A stretch of 12,318 nucleotides of DNA, taken from assembly GCA_003242205.1 (NCBI GenBank), contig QGUR01000122.1, positions 1 to 12,318 of the forward strand. The letters run 5' to 3'. A program made the position numbers and the translations under genes. Numbering within the stretch: position 1 is the first letter of the stretch; each line of letters begins with the position of its first letter. Below the pieces are notes generated by a model that was given only the letters and a program-made list of their open reading frames with translations, was not told where the DNA came from and did no database searches. Shown here in pieces: positions 1 through 6,097 of this stretch. Source of the stretch: Chloroflexota bacterium (GTDB lineage Bacteria; Chloroflexota; Anaerolineae; Aggregatilineales; Phototrophicaceae).

Positions 1-358
1 CGGTTCTACACACACCCCCCCTGACAAAAACCCCCCCTGTGCGCGGCCGGCCGTGGGCCACTTCCCCGGACGGTCCCCGCCCTTGGGGTCGCAGCGGCGA
101 CCAGGCGGGCGTAGGCCCCTCCCCGGCAATTTTCTCCTAAAAGCGAATCACCATAAGCGACTGCGACTTTTGCTCGCGACGGCTTGCAGCAAAAAGTTGG
201 CGGATTTCGCCTGCGAGTTTGGGCCTTCACACAATGGAGTAGTTAAGAGCGTAAGCATTGTTCACGCTCTCGATATATAACGCATTGTCGATTCGTGGGC
301 TGGCCGGTGTATACCGCTACACACGGCGCTATATGACTGCGAGGATACGAGTGAACAG
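1..358. other. Gene-free GC-rich stretch at window start
   Basis: No supportable gene is seen here. The short open frames on both strands lack ribosome-binding sites and recognisable protein features. The stretch starts with two seven-C tracts (15-21 and 31-37), each followed by TG, and has a GGCCGGCC palindrome near 44-51. A small inverted repeat, AGAGCGT/ACGCTCT, lies at 246-270 with an 11-nt loop. On the minus strand a 4-bp GGCG/CGCC hairpin is followed by a short T-run near 190-215, which is too weak to call a terminator. A structured RNA is possible, but I do not recognise one. Confidence 0.5.
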
Positions 359-394
359 GAAAACAAAACACCCCCTGAGGAAACTCAGAGGGTG
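359..394 (-). terminator. Intrinsic terminator of tRNA-Glu
   Basis: Read on the minus strand, an 11-bp stem with one mismatch (384-394 with 369-379, GGAAA-type tetraloop at 380-383) is followed by the tail TTTTGTTTTC. It starts 10 nt past the 3' end of tRNA-Glu, which is the expected place for a Rho-independent terminator of that gene. Confidence 0.85.
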
Positions 395-404
395 CGTAAA
401 GGTG

Positions 405-477
405 TGGCCCTAACGGGACTCGAACCCGTGTTTTCGCCTTGAAAGGGCGACGTCCTAGACCGCTAGACGATAGGGCC
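405..477 (-). tRNA. tRNA-Glu (anticodon UUC)
   Basis: The minus strand folds as a 73-nt tRNA. The 7-bp acceptor stem is GGCCCTA/TAGGGCC, with discriminator A at 405. The anticodon stem TCGCC/GGCGA closes the loop CTTTCAA, giving anticodon UUC for glutamate. The T arm is ACGGG-TTCGAGT-CCCGT. The bases after the discriminator are CAC, so the 3' CCA is not encoded and must be added by a nucleotidyltransferase. It has its own promoter just upstream and a terminator just downstream, so it is a single-gene transcription unit. Confidence 0.97.
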
Positions 478-491
478 GCATTAACCCCTAT

Positions 492-520
492 AGTGTACCA
501 GCCGGCGCGCTGAGCGTCAA
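492..520 (-). promoter_or_regulatory. Sigma70-type promoter of tRNA-Glu
   Basis: On the minus strand TTGACG (520-515), a 17-bp spacer and TACACT (497-492) match the housekeeping consensus at 5/6 and 4/6. The predicted start near 485 lies a few bases before the tRNA 5' end at 477. Confidence 0.8.
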
Positions 521-738
521 GGGAAACTTTAGGCGTACAGGACAAGTGTGTCTCAGTAGCAAAAGCGCTGAACCGGCGTACCACATGCCTTGCGCCAGCT
601 AGCCTGCAAGCGTCTGCCGCTGCCCTCTACCCCGTTCGATTTTCTCTGACGCGGGAAGTGCATCAAGCCAACTGACGTAAGGGCAACTGTACCGGGCAAC
701 TTACAAAGCGGCTGGGAAGAGTCGGGATGCGAGGTTGG

Positions 739-1188
739 CTACCACTCCGGTGGCGGGCCGTCGAAGAACAGGGACCACCACAGTCTCCACGGTTCCGGCT
801 CGGGCGGCGTGGTTTCAATCGGCACGGTGATTTCCGGTTCGGGCGTCGAGGGAAGCGATACGCCGGCCGGCACGGGCACGATCAGGACTTCACCCGGGCG
901 CACCATCTTCCCGGCATCGCGCGCCCATCTTTCCACGTAAGCGTCGCTGCGAACGTAGTCGCGCTCGGCCAGCAGCGCCGCCTGCTGCTCGCGCAGCTCG
1001 GCGACTTCGGCCACGACGCGGTTATAGGCTTCCTGCAGCGACTGACCGGCGTCGATACGCGAACGGAAATTGATCGCCAGCAGCAGGCCGACCGCCAGAA
1101 TCGCGGCAAACATGATCTGCACGCTGGAAGGCCCAGCGTTGCGTCTGCGTTCATCCTGCCCGGAAGGTTCCGGCTGCTCTACCGTCAT
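739..1188 (-). CDS. FtsB/DivIC-like septum formation initiator protein
   Basis: This is a 149-residue bitopic membrane protein of the FtsB/DivIC family, small divisome proteins that form coiled coils with FtsL/FtsQ-type partners at the septum. In order it has a charged cytoplasmic N-terminus (1-21), one membrane segment (about 22-40, VQIMFAAILAVGLLLAI), an extracytoplasmic coiled coil (about 45-78, rich in A, E, L, Q), then YVERWARD and the family hallmark MVRPGE at 95-100. A Pro/Glu/Thr-rich tail ends in an aromatic patch (WRLWWSLFF). The frame extends upstream through the tRNA-Leu gene, so I chose the ATG at 1188 because it keeps the protein clear of the tRNA and its terminator. The ribosome-binding site is weak (GGTGAG). 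The proline-rich tail is longer than in FtsB of E. coli. Family assignment is good, but the exact FtsB or DivIC identity is open. Confidence 0.85.
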   Translation of the reverse strand: MTVEQPEPSGQDERRRNAGPSSVQIMFAAILAVGLLLAINFRSRIDAGQSLQEAYNRVVAEVAELREQQAALLAERDYVRSDAYVERWARDAGKMVRPGEVLIVPVPAGVSLPSTPEPEITVPIETTPPEPEPWRLWWSLFFDGPPPEW

Positions 1189-1221
1189 GCGCTCACCGTT
1201 CCGTAACCACCGACTCCGCAC

Positions 1222-1230
1222 ATGGTAGCA
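1222..1230 (-). promoter_or_regulatory. Candidate extended -10 promoter of the septum gene
   Basis: Minus-strand TGC-TACCAT has the TGn extension and a 4/6 hexamer, 34 nt upstream of the ATG at 1188 and downstream of the tRNA-Leu terminator. No good -35 box is present. Readthrough from tRNA-Leu is the alternative. Confidence 0.35.
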
Positions 1231-1237
1231 CAGAGGC

Positions 1238-1274
1238 AGAAAACAAAAAACCCGGGCCAGACCCAGGTTTTTTT
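1238..1274 (-). terminator. Intrinsic terminator of tRNA-Leu
   Basis: Minus-strand stem AAACCTGGG/CCCGGGTTT with loop TCTGG is followed by TTTTTTGTTTTC. Only in the minus-strand RNA is every position paired (one G-U). The plus-strand version has a C-A mismatch at that step, so termination should favour the tRNA-Leu direction. It starts 4 nt after the tRNA. Confidence 0.85.
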
Positions 1275-1277
1275 GTG

Positions 1278-1361
1278 TGCCGAAGGTGGGAGTCGAACCC
1301 ACACCCCCTTGCGAGGACTACGCCCTGAACGTAGCGCGTCTGCCAATTCCGCCACTTCGGC
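1278..1361 (-). tRNA. tRNA-Leu (anticodon CAG)
   Basis: An 84-nt class II tRNA on the minus strand. The acceptor stem is GCCGAAG/CTTCGGC with discriminator A at 1278. The anticodon stem CTACG/CGTAG holds loop TTCAGGG, anticodon CAG, reading the leucine codon CUG. A long variable arm (CCTC-GCAA-GGGG) and the T arm GTGGG-TTCGACT-CCCAC follow. The CCA end is not encoded. Confidence 0.97.
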
Positions 1362-1375
1362 ATGCAACTGGCAAA

Positions 1376-1403
1376 ATTGTAGCAGATGCCGCCTGAGTGT
1401 CAA
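1376..1403 (-). promoter_or_regulatory. Sigma70-type promoter of tRNA-Leu
   Basis: On the minus strand a perfect TTGACA (1403-1398), a 16-bp spacer and TACAAT (1381-1376) lie about 15 bp upstream of the tRNA. This is the strongest promoter in the window by consensus. Confidence 0.85.
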
Positions 1404-1442
1404 TGGTTTTCCCTAGCAAATTCCGCTTATTTGAGTGGATTC

Positions 1443-1471
1443 TTTGGCGGCGCAGACAAAAGCCCTATAAT
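1443..1471 (+). promoter_or_regulatory. Promoter of the FMN-riboswitch transcript
   Basis: TTTGGC (1443-1448), a 17-bp spacer and a perfect TATAAT (1466-1471) predict a start near 1478, about 16 nt before the riboswitch aptamer. It is divergent from the tRNA-Leu promoter 40 bp away. Confidence 0.75.
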
Positions 1472-1493
1472 ACAGGTAACTTCATAAAGCAGA

Positions 1494-1663
<170 letters not shown>

Positions 1664-1789
1664 AGAGCGCGGCTAGTAGCTGTCTGGCGAAGGCTGCCGC
1701 GCTCCCGATGCTTGAACGAACGCGCCAGCCGGTCGTGCGGCGGTTATGTTTGTCTGCGCTCCGGCAACTTGGCTGCTGTTGGCTCCCCT

Positions 1790-1823
1790 GCCCCTGCCAT
1801 CTGCACATGCGGACAGCAGGGGC
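1790..1823 (+). promoter_or_regulatory. Strong hairpin in riboswitch leader, candidate expression platform
   Basis: GCCCCTGC (1790-1797) pairs with GCAGGGGC (1816-1823). Inside, after a symmetric CA/CA internal loop, TCTGC (1800-1804) pairs with GCGGA (1809-1813) around ACAT. It is followed by TATTTCATT, a poor U-tract, so it may be a weak terminator or a plain structural element. A second small hairpin, AAGCC/GGCTT (1890-1903), ends in four T just before the ribosome-binding site at 1908-1914. I could not identify the antiterminator helix. Confidence 0.45.
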
Positions 1824-1925
1824 TATTTCATTCGGGCCACGGCAAAGCCTCGGCATTCGTTGTCCCTGCCCCGAAGCGCCCGCCCATTGAAGCCGTTGGG
1901 CTTTTGCGAAGGGGTAAACAACACC

Positions 1926-3077
1926 ATGTCTACACGTCTGAAGTTTGCGTTGATCCTGTCCGCCGCGATTCTGTTGCTCGCGCCCATGGCGAGCGCGCAG
2001 GACGCTGATGACGTGACCGTCTTTATGACTTTCCTCCCTTCCGTGCAATACGCGCCGATGTACGTCGGGCTGGAAAAAGGCTATTTCGCCGAAGAAGGGC
2101 TGAATATCTCGCTTGAATATGGCGATGAACCGGTCGGCGTTAACCTGATCGCAGCAGGCGAAATGGCGTATGGCGTCGTCAGCGGCGAACAGGTCATCGC
2201 AGCGCGCGGGTTCGACCGCCCGGTAGTCTTCATCTATGAATGGTTTCAACGCTATCCGGTGGGCGTGGTCGCGCCGGTCAATAGCGGCATCGAGCAGGTG
2301 GAAGATCTGCGCGGACGTGCTGTCGGCCTTCCGGGTCGTTTCGGGGCCAGCTACAGCGCATTTCTGGCATTGCTGGACGCGCACGGACTACGCGAAAGCG
2401 ATCTGCAACTACACGAAATCGGCTACAACGCCCCCGAAGTCCTGTGCCTCGGCGCAATCGAAGCGGCGGTGATTTACGTCAACAACGAACCGCTGCAAAT
2501 TCGCAACCTGATCGAAAACGGCGAGTGCGGCGAAATCACGGATGTGCTGGTGCTGCCTGTATCCGACGCAGTCGATCTGGTGTCCAATGGGCTGGTGACC
2601 AACGAAGCGACAATCGCCAGCAATCCAGAACAGGTCGCGGCGATGGTCGCCGCCTTCGACCGAAGTCTGAAAGACGCCATTGCCAACCCGGCGGAAGCCT
2701 ATTTGCTCAGCGCGCCCCATGTGGAAAATCTGCCGCTCGGCCCGGCTTTACAAGAAGCGCTGGAAAGCGAAGCCGAACGGGAAGCGGCATTTCTGGCGGA
2801 CAATCCCAATCTCGACATAGCCGCACAGGCAGAACGGCGAGCGCAACTGATCGAGCGCCTGTCGCAACAGTTCAGCGACGACGAGTTGCTACAGTTGCGC
2901 GTATTGCTGGCGAGTATTGAGCTGTGGGATGCGGAGCAACCCGGCTTCTCCGAACCGTCAACCTGGCAAACAACCGTCGATGTCCTGCTTTCGACCGGCT
3001 TTCTGGAAGCTGAAATCGACATCGAGGCAGCGTTTACCAACGCCTTCCTGCCATCGACGGCGGTGATGCAGCCCTGA
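1926..3077 (+). CDS. ribY: RibY-like (NMT1/THI5 family) ABC transporter substrate-binding protein
   Basis: A 383-residue solute-binding protein of the NMT1/THI5 fold, which normally binds pyrimidine or flavin-type vitamin precursors for an ABC importer. Residues 1-24 form a signal sequence (K-containing start, hydrophobic ILSAAILLLAP, then MASA-QD) with no lipobox cysteine. The mature part begins VTVFMTFLPSVQYAPMYVGLEKGYF (31-54), characteristic of the family, followed by GEMAYGVVSGEQV and the lobe II segment VEDLRGRAVGLPGRFG (125-140). A C-terminal helical extension (about 265-340) is rich in Glu, Ala and Gln. I chose the ATG at 1926 for its GAAGGGG site at 1908-1914 and because the signal peptide begins there. 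The FMN riboswitch makes riboflavin or an FMN precursor the likely ligand, as for RibXY systems of Chloroflexi. No permease or ATPase gene is next to it. A thiamine-precursor ligand is the alternative, disfavoured by the riboswitch. Confidence 0.85.
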   Translation: MSTRLKFALILSAAILLLAPMASAQDADDVTVFMTFLPSVQYAPMYVGLEKGYFAEEGLNISLEYGDEPVGVNLIAAGEMAYGVVSGEQVIAARGFDRPVVFIYEWFQRYPVGVVAPVNSGIEQVEDLRGRAVGLPGRFGASYSAFLALLDAHGLRESDLQLHEIGYNAPEVLCLGAIEAAVIYVNNEPLQIRNLIENGECGEITDVLVLPVSDAVDLVSNGLVTNEATIASNPEQVAAMVAAFDRSLKDAIANPAEAYLLSAPHVENLPLGPALQEALESEAEREAAFLADNPNLDIAAQAERRAQLIERLSQQFSDDELLQLRVLLASIELWDAEQPGFSEPSTWQTTVDVLLSTGFLEAEIDIEAAFTNAFLPSTAVMQP

Positions 3078-3114
3078 AACCCTGTTGCCCGGCTTACGCA
3101 GAGCGACGCACCGG

Positions 3115-4164
3115 TCAATACGCCCGTTCAACCAGGAACAGCGCCAGCTCGCGCAGTTGGCGCTGGGCCTCATTGTCCAGCCCAACCGAGTCGAGGGCCG
3201 ACAGCGCGCGCTGAAAATAGACTTCGATCAATTCACGGGTCTGCTGCGCGCTGTTGACGGTTTCCAGAGCCTGAAAAACAGTGCGGATGTTGGCGCGCGT
3301 CAGCTTTTTGCGCGCGTAAATTTCCAGCAACTGCGCGCGCAGCGCCTCGTCGGCCTGTTGAAATGCCAGCAGCACCGGATAGCTTTTCTTGCGGCCTTCG
3401 ATATCGCTGGTCGCGCTTTTGCCCATGCTCTCCGCCTCGCCCCAGATGCCGAGGTAATCGTCCCAAATCTGGAAGGCGAGACCGAGGTTCAGACCAAAGT
3501 CGGCATAGGCGTCGATCACGCGGCGGTCGTCGGTGGAGAGCAGCGCACCAAGCTGCGTACTGGCCTGAATGAGCGCGCCCGACTTGCCGGCGATCATCGT
3601 GAGATACTCTTCCGGCGTGACGTCGGTACGCTGTTCAAAGCCGACATCGAGCATCTGGCCTTCAACCGTGGCGACACAGGCTTTTAGCAGCACGCCCATC
3701 GCCTCGATGGCTGCTTCGGGCGCTACCCTGTCGCGCAGGTCGAGCATCGCCAGCATTCCGAGCGAATACAGACCGTCTCCGGCGTTAATCGCCTGCGCCG
3801 TGCCCCATTTCACCCACAACGTCTGGCGGTGTCGCCGCTCGGTCGACTCGTCCATTACGTCATCGTGGATCAGCGTGAAGTTGTGGATGATCTCAATCGC
3901 CAGCGCTGCCGGAAGCACGTGTTCGTGGCGGCCCGAAAGCGCTCTGGCCACCAGCAGCACCAGCAGCGGGCGAATGCGCTTGCCGCTCACGTTACGCAGT
4001 GGCGCGCCGTTTCCCGTCTCACGCCGGTCCGTCCAGCCGAAATGGTAGTCCGCCATCTGCCAGAACAGCGGCGCTACCTGAGGCCGTCCTTTGAAAAAGT
4101 CGTGCAGATGCGTCTCAATATCGACCAACAGATCGGAGAACGTTGCCAGATACCAGTTTTTCAC
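3115..4164 (-). CDS. Polyprenyl diphosphate synthase, probably geranylgeranyl type
   Basis: A 349-residue trans-isoprenyl diphosphate synthase that would condense isopentenyl diphosphate with an allylic diphosphate in the cytoplasm for carotenoids, quinone tails or other isoprenoids. Visible motifs are GKRIRP (61-66, substrate diphosphate binding), the first Asp-rich motif DDVMD (101-105) with following ERRH, GKSGALIQ (193-200), QIWDDYLG (232-239, second Asp-rich motif whose last Asp is Gly) and KKSYPVLLA (259-267). The residue five before the first motif is Phe96 and the motif has no two-residue insertion, the pattern of type I C20 synthases. The product is therefore inferred as GGPP. The start is GTG at 4164, preceded by GAAGGA (4171-4176). 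The gene is convergent with the binding-protein gene, 37 bp away, with no clear terminator between, and has its own promoter. Confidence 0.92.
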   Translation of the reverse strand: MKNWYLATFSDLLVDIETHLHDFFKGRPQVAPLFWQMADYHFGWTDRRETGNGAPLRNVSGKRIRPLLVLLVARALSGRHEHVLPAALAIEIIHNFTLIHDDVMDESTERRHRQTLWVKWGTAQAINAGDGLYSLGMLAMLDLRDRVAPEAAIEAMGVLLKACVATVEGQMLDVGFEQRTDVTPEEYLTMIAGKSGALIQASTQLGALLSTDDRRVIDAYADFGLNLGLAFQIWDDYLGIWGEAESMGKSATSDIEGRKKSYPVLLAFQQADEALRAQLLEIYARKKLTRANIRTVFQALETVNSAQQTRELIEVYFQRALSALDSVGLDNEAQRQLRELALFLVERAY

Positions 4165-4216
4165 GTTGGATCCTTCAATCGAAACGGTGCGGGGGGCGCA
4201 AAGCTAATGTTATAGA

Positions 4217-4245
4217 ATTCTACCTATCCTGCGCCGGAGCGGCAA
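4217..4245 (-). promoter_or_regulatory. Sigma70-type promoter of the polyprenyl synthase gene
   Basis: Minus-strand TTGCCG (4245-4240), a 17-bp spacer and TAGAAT (4222-4217) predict a start near 4210, about 46 nt before the GTG. It separates this gene from the response-regulator pair upstream, which lacks an obvious terminator. Confidence 0.65.
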
Positions 4246-4290
4246 CCGTAGCAGCAGGTGTATCGAAAAGATGTCGAGGTTCGTCCAGCG

Positions 4291-4992
4291 CTACAACTGG
4301 GGGTGAATCACGTAACCAACACCGGGGACGGACTCAAGACAGGTCTCCGCGACGGGACCGAGCTTCTTGCGAATGCGCCCGAAGTAAACATGCAGATAGT
4401 GGCTCGCACCGACATATTCCGGTCCCCACACGCGCCGGAGCAGCTCATCATGCGAGATGACGGTATCGGGTTCACGCGCCAGCTCGGCCACCAGCGCAAA
4501 CTCGGTCTTTGTCAGCCGCACTTCCTGACCGGCGACGTAAACCCGGCGCGCGCGCAGGTCAACCATCAGGTTGCCCAGTTCAATGCAGGTGATGGGGCGT
4601 GTCTCGCCCGTTCCCAACGCGCGACGAAAGAGCGCGCGAATGCGCGCCATGAACTCTTCCTGCCCGAACGGTTTGGTGATGTAATCGTCGGCGCCTGCGT
4701 CCAGCGCGCTCACCTTCAGGTCTTCCTGATCCTGCGCGCTCATGACGATGATCGGAATATCCGACCGTTCACGCACCCAGACACAGACATCGCAGCCACT
4801 CATTCTGCCGGGCATCACGAGGTCCAGCACCATGAGGTCAGGAAATTCGCGCTGAACCCGGGCAATCGCCTCCTCGCCGGTTTCCGCTTCTGCAACACGA
4901 TAACCACGCTGCTCCAGATTGACGCGAACCAGGCGGCGAATCCTCGGGTCATCATCGACCACCTGAATCAGCGGACTGCTGTTACCATGCAT
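4291..4992 (-). CDS. OmpR/PhoB-family response regulator
   Basis: A 233-residue DNA-binding response regulator. The receiver domain (about 8-122) has the acidic pocket VVDDD (11-15), phospho-acceptor Asp57 in VLDLVMPG, Ser85 in VMSA and Lys107 in ITKPF. The C-terminal winged helix (about 135-233) has LTKTEFALV, the recognition-helix region ASHYLHVYFGRIRKKL and the closing wing VPGVGYVI, all typical of OmpR/PhoB factors. I chose the ATG at 4992. Its A is the last base of the upstream stop codon (TGATG) and a CGGAG site sits five bases before, giving translational coupling. An in-frame ATG at 5013 is possible but has a poorer site. No histidine kinase is in the window, so partner and target promoters are unknown. 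Confidence 0.92.
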   Translation of the reverse strand: MHGNSSPLIQVVDDDPRIRRLVRVNLEQRGYRVAEAETGEEAIARVQREFPDLMVLDLVMPGRMSGCDVCVWVRERSDIPIIVMSAQDQEDLKVSALDAGADDYITKPFGQEEFMARIRALFRRALGTGETRPITCIELGNLMVDLRARRVYVAGQEVRLTKTEFALVAELAREPDTVISHDELLRRVWGPEYVGASHYLHVYFGRIRKKLGPVAETCLESVPGVGYVIHPQL

Positions 4993-5366
4993 CAGTGCTC
5001 CGTGCGGTTGCATGCGCTCTTGACGGCCTGCAGAAGTTCGACAACGCTCACCGGCTTGACGAGCCAGCGAACGACGTTGGCATAACCGCTTTCACCAAAG
5101 CGAACATTGGTGACGGATGCCGTCATGACGATCACCGGAATCGACGACAGCGACGCATCGGCCTTCATCTCGTTCAACAGGTCCCAGCCGCTCATACCGG
5201 GCAACCTGATGTCGAGAATCAACACTTCCGGTTTGGATTGGCGCATCAAGCGCAGCCCTTCTTCGGCGTCTCCTGCCTCGGCTACTGTCAGCCCTCGAAC
5301 TGAAAGATTTGTAGCAACAAAGCGGCGAATATTGGCTTCATCTTCAACAATCAGAACCTTACACAT
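4992..5366 (-). CDS. Stand-alone CheY-like receiver protein
   Basis: A 124-residue single-domain response regulator. It consists only of a receiver fold: acidic pocket VEDE (7-10), phospho-acceptor Asp52 in ILDIRLPGMSG, Thr82 in VMTAS and Lys104 in LVKPVS. All residues needed for phosphotransfer are kept, so it could act as a phospho-shuttle, a phosphate sink or a protein-interaction switch. It overlaps the OmpR-type gene by one base and is transcribed first. The ATG at 5366 is the only sensible start, but its ribosome-binding site is poor (GCGGA about 13 nt upstream). It is followed by no output domain, and the frame ends cleanly, so it is not a broken longer regulator. Confidence 0.9.
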   Translation of the reverse strand: MCKVLIVEDEANIRRFVATNLSVRGLTVAEAGDAEEGLRLMRQSKPEVLILDIRLPGMSGWDLLNEMKADASLSSIPVIVMTASVTNVRFGESGYANVVRWLVKPVSVVELLQAVKSACNRTEH

Positions 5367-5476
5367 GAAGGATAATCCGCTTGTACACGAATGGAGAACA
5401 ACCGCTAGTCAGGCTACATCCAGCCCGGCAGACACAGCATGGAGTCCGGGTAAACCTTGCGCCCGGTATCGATGTC

Positions 5477-5519
5477 TGCATCCCCGATGACAGGCCGCCG
5501 AAACAGGCGTGCGGATGCA
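5477..5519. repeat. Inverted repeat in the receiver-gene leader
   Basis: TGCATCC (5477-5483) and GGATGCA (5513-5519) are perfect inverted arms. A smaller CGCC/GGCG hairpin (5496-5499 with 5506-5509) lies between them. If the promoter at 5537-5542 is used, this element lies in the 5' leader of the regulator pair. Function is unknown. Confidence 0.5.
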
Positions 5520-5536
5520 AGGATGTAATCACAAAT

Positions 5537-5565
5537 ATTATAACCGCTCGACAGCAAAAGACGAA
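5537..5565 (-). promoter_or_regulatory. Candidate promoter of the response-regulator pair
   Basis: A perfect minus-strand TATAAT (5542-5537) has only a weak -35 (TTCGTC, 17 bp upstream). It would give a leader of about 165 nt before the receiver ATG. Chance matches are likelier here because the DNA is AT-rich. Confidence 0.4.
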
Positions 5566-5660
5566 TATAAAAGTTAATATTCGGGGCAAATGCCGCGGCT
5601 AATGACTGTTTACACTCGAAACTGAGGTGGCCTCATGCGGAGGAAGTGTTCGGCCACGAC

Positions 5661-5678
5661 TTTGCGCGACCGCGCAAA
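5661..5678. promoter_or_regulatory. 18-bp palindrome, candidate operator
   Basis: TTTGCGCG and CGCGCAAA are perfect inverted 8-bp arms with a two-base AC spacer. No T-run follows on either strand, so it is not an intrinsic terminator. The size and symmetry suit a dimeric helix-turn-helix repressor. It lies between the divergent response-regulator and small-gene units. Confidence 0.5.
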
Positions 5679-5725
5679 TTAAAGGGTCTTCAATATCCCT
5701 AAACCAAATATTTACAACTATTTAC

Positions 5726-5755
5726 TATACAAAACCATAGTTAGTGTATTATGAT
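5726..5755 (+). promoter_or_regulatory. Weak promoter candidate with overlapping dyad
   Basis: TATACA (5726-5731), an 18-bp spacer and TATGAT (5750-5755) match the consensus at 4/6 and 5/6. An imperfect dyad, TTACTAT (5722-5728) with ATAGTTA (5737-5743), covers the -35 region. It is the nearest promoter-like signal upstream of the terminator at 5840-5864 and of the small gene. Confidence 0.35.
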
Positions 5756-5761
5756 AGAGGC

Positions 5762-5864
5762 ATGTCGTGCGTCCCAGCACAAGTCTTGCTGAAAATCGCG
5801 CAGGGTCGGATTCCGCGGCTTTAGCATTCCACAATAGGGCTGACCTGATCTGAGGTCAGTTTTT
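5762..5864 (+). ncRNA. Candidate short RNA or attenuated leader
   Basis: A possible transcript of about 100 nt runs from the promoter candidate near 5750 to the terminator at 5860-5864. It carries a CAGCA/TGCTG hairpin (5774-5790 region) and a small CGG/CCG hairpin in a GC-rich core, but no long open frame with a ribosome-binding site. It may be a free small RNA or the 5' attenuated form of the leader of the small gene downstream. I do not recognise a known RNA family. Confidence 0.3.
5840..5864 (+). terminator. Intrinsic terminator in the gene-free region
   Basis: CTGACCT (5840-5846) pairs with AGGTCAG (5853-5859) around a six-base loop and is followed by five T. It points along the plus strand but no protein gene precedes it, so it must end an RNA or a leader that is not otherwise explained. 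Confidence 0.7.
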
Positions 5865-5878
5865 AGTCTTAGTCTCCG

Positions 5879-6097
5879 GTAACGGCGTTTTTCCGAAACC
5901 TGTAAGTCCAATCGGTCTACGCTGATAAACGGAATGATGACAAATGTAGCGAACCGCATTACACTGAGTGCATCTCCTACGCTGTCGCAATTTATTGCCG
6001 TTACAGGATGATGCCAGAGGACATCATTCTGTTAACTCACCACTGTTTTATTGAGGTCCTCTAGTATACGGTTCCTCGTAGGCGAACCGGTGAGGAA
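5879..6097 (+). promoter_or_regulatory. Structured 5' leader with mutually exclusive helices
   Basis: A perfect 8-bp helix, GTAACGGC (5879-5886) with GCCGTTAC (5997-6004), encloses about 110 nt. Directly after it, AGGATGATG (6005-6013) pairs with CATCATTCT (6022-6030). The same 3' arm (6022-6029) can instead pair perfectly with GAATGATG at 5932-5939. The hairpin loop AGAGGAC (6016-6022) complements GTCCTCT (6056-6062). Near the start codon CGGTTCCT (6069-6076) folds with AGG-CG-AACCG (6080-6089), while TTCCTC (6072-6077) can instead pair with the ribosome-binding GAGGAA (6092-6097). An 8-bp direct repeat, CTACGCTG, occurs at 5917 and 5977. These are complementarities read by eye, and folding has not been computed. 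Confidence 0.4.

Noticed and set aside
15..37. Possible G-quadruplex from two seven-G tracts on the minus strand
   Set aside because: Only two tracts are present in the window, where four are needed within one strand, and the stretch is at the window edge.
190..215. Hairpin plus T-run on the minus strand, terminator-like
   Set aside because: The stem has only four base pairs and no gene precedes it.
1..240. Possible RNase P, tmRNA or SRP RNA in the GC-rich start region
   Set aside because: I looked for the conserved blocks of these RNAs on both strands and did not find them.
1746..1925. Upstream extension of the binding-protein frame by 60 codons
   Set aside because: It has no good ribosome-binding site, would put the signal peptide inside the protein, and covers the leader hairpin.
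3085..3687. Plus-strand open frame of 200 codons
   Set aside because: It is antisense to the polyprenyl synthase gene and shows only complement-type composition.
4258..5085. Plus-strand open frame of 275 codons
   Set aside because: It is the complement of the OmpR-type regulator gene, whose receiver and winged-helix motifs are complete. No domain is seen in the plus-strand product.
5635..5682. 15-codon leader peptide (ATG at 5635 after GAGGTGG) in the gene-free region
   Set aside because: The ribosome-binding site is decent, but there is no convincing promoter, no codon run typical of attenuation and no downstream gene at a suitable distance.
5741..5959. Minus-strand open frame of 72 codons in the gene-free region
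   Set aside because: It has no ribosome-binding site, covers the plus-strand terminator and shows no protein-like pattern.
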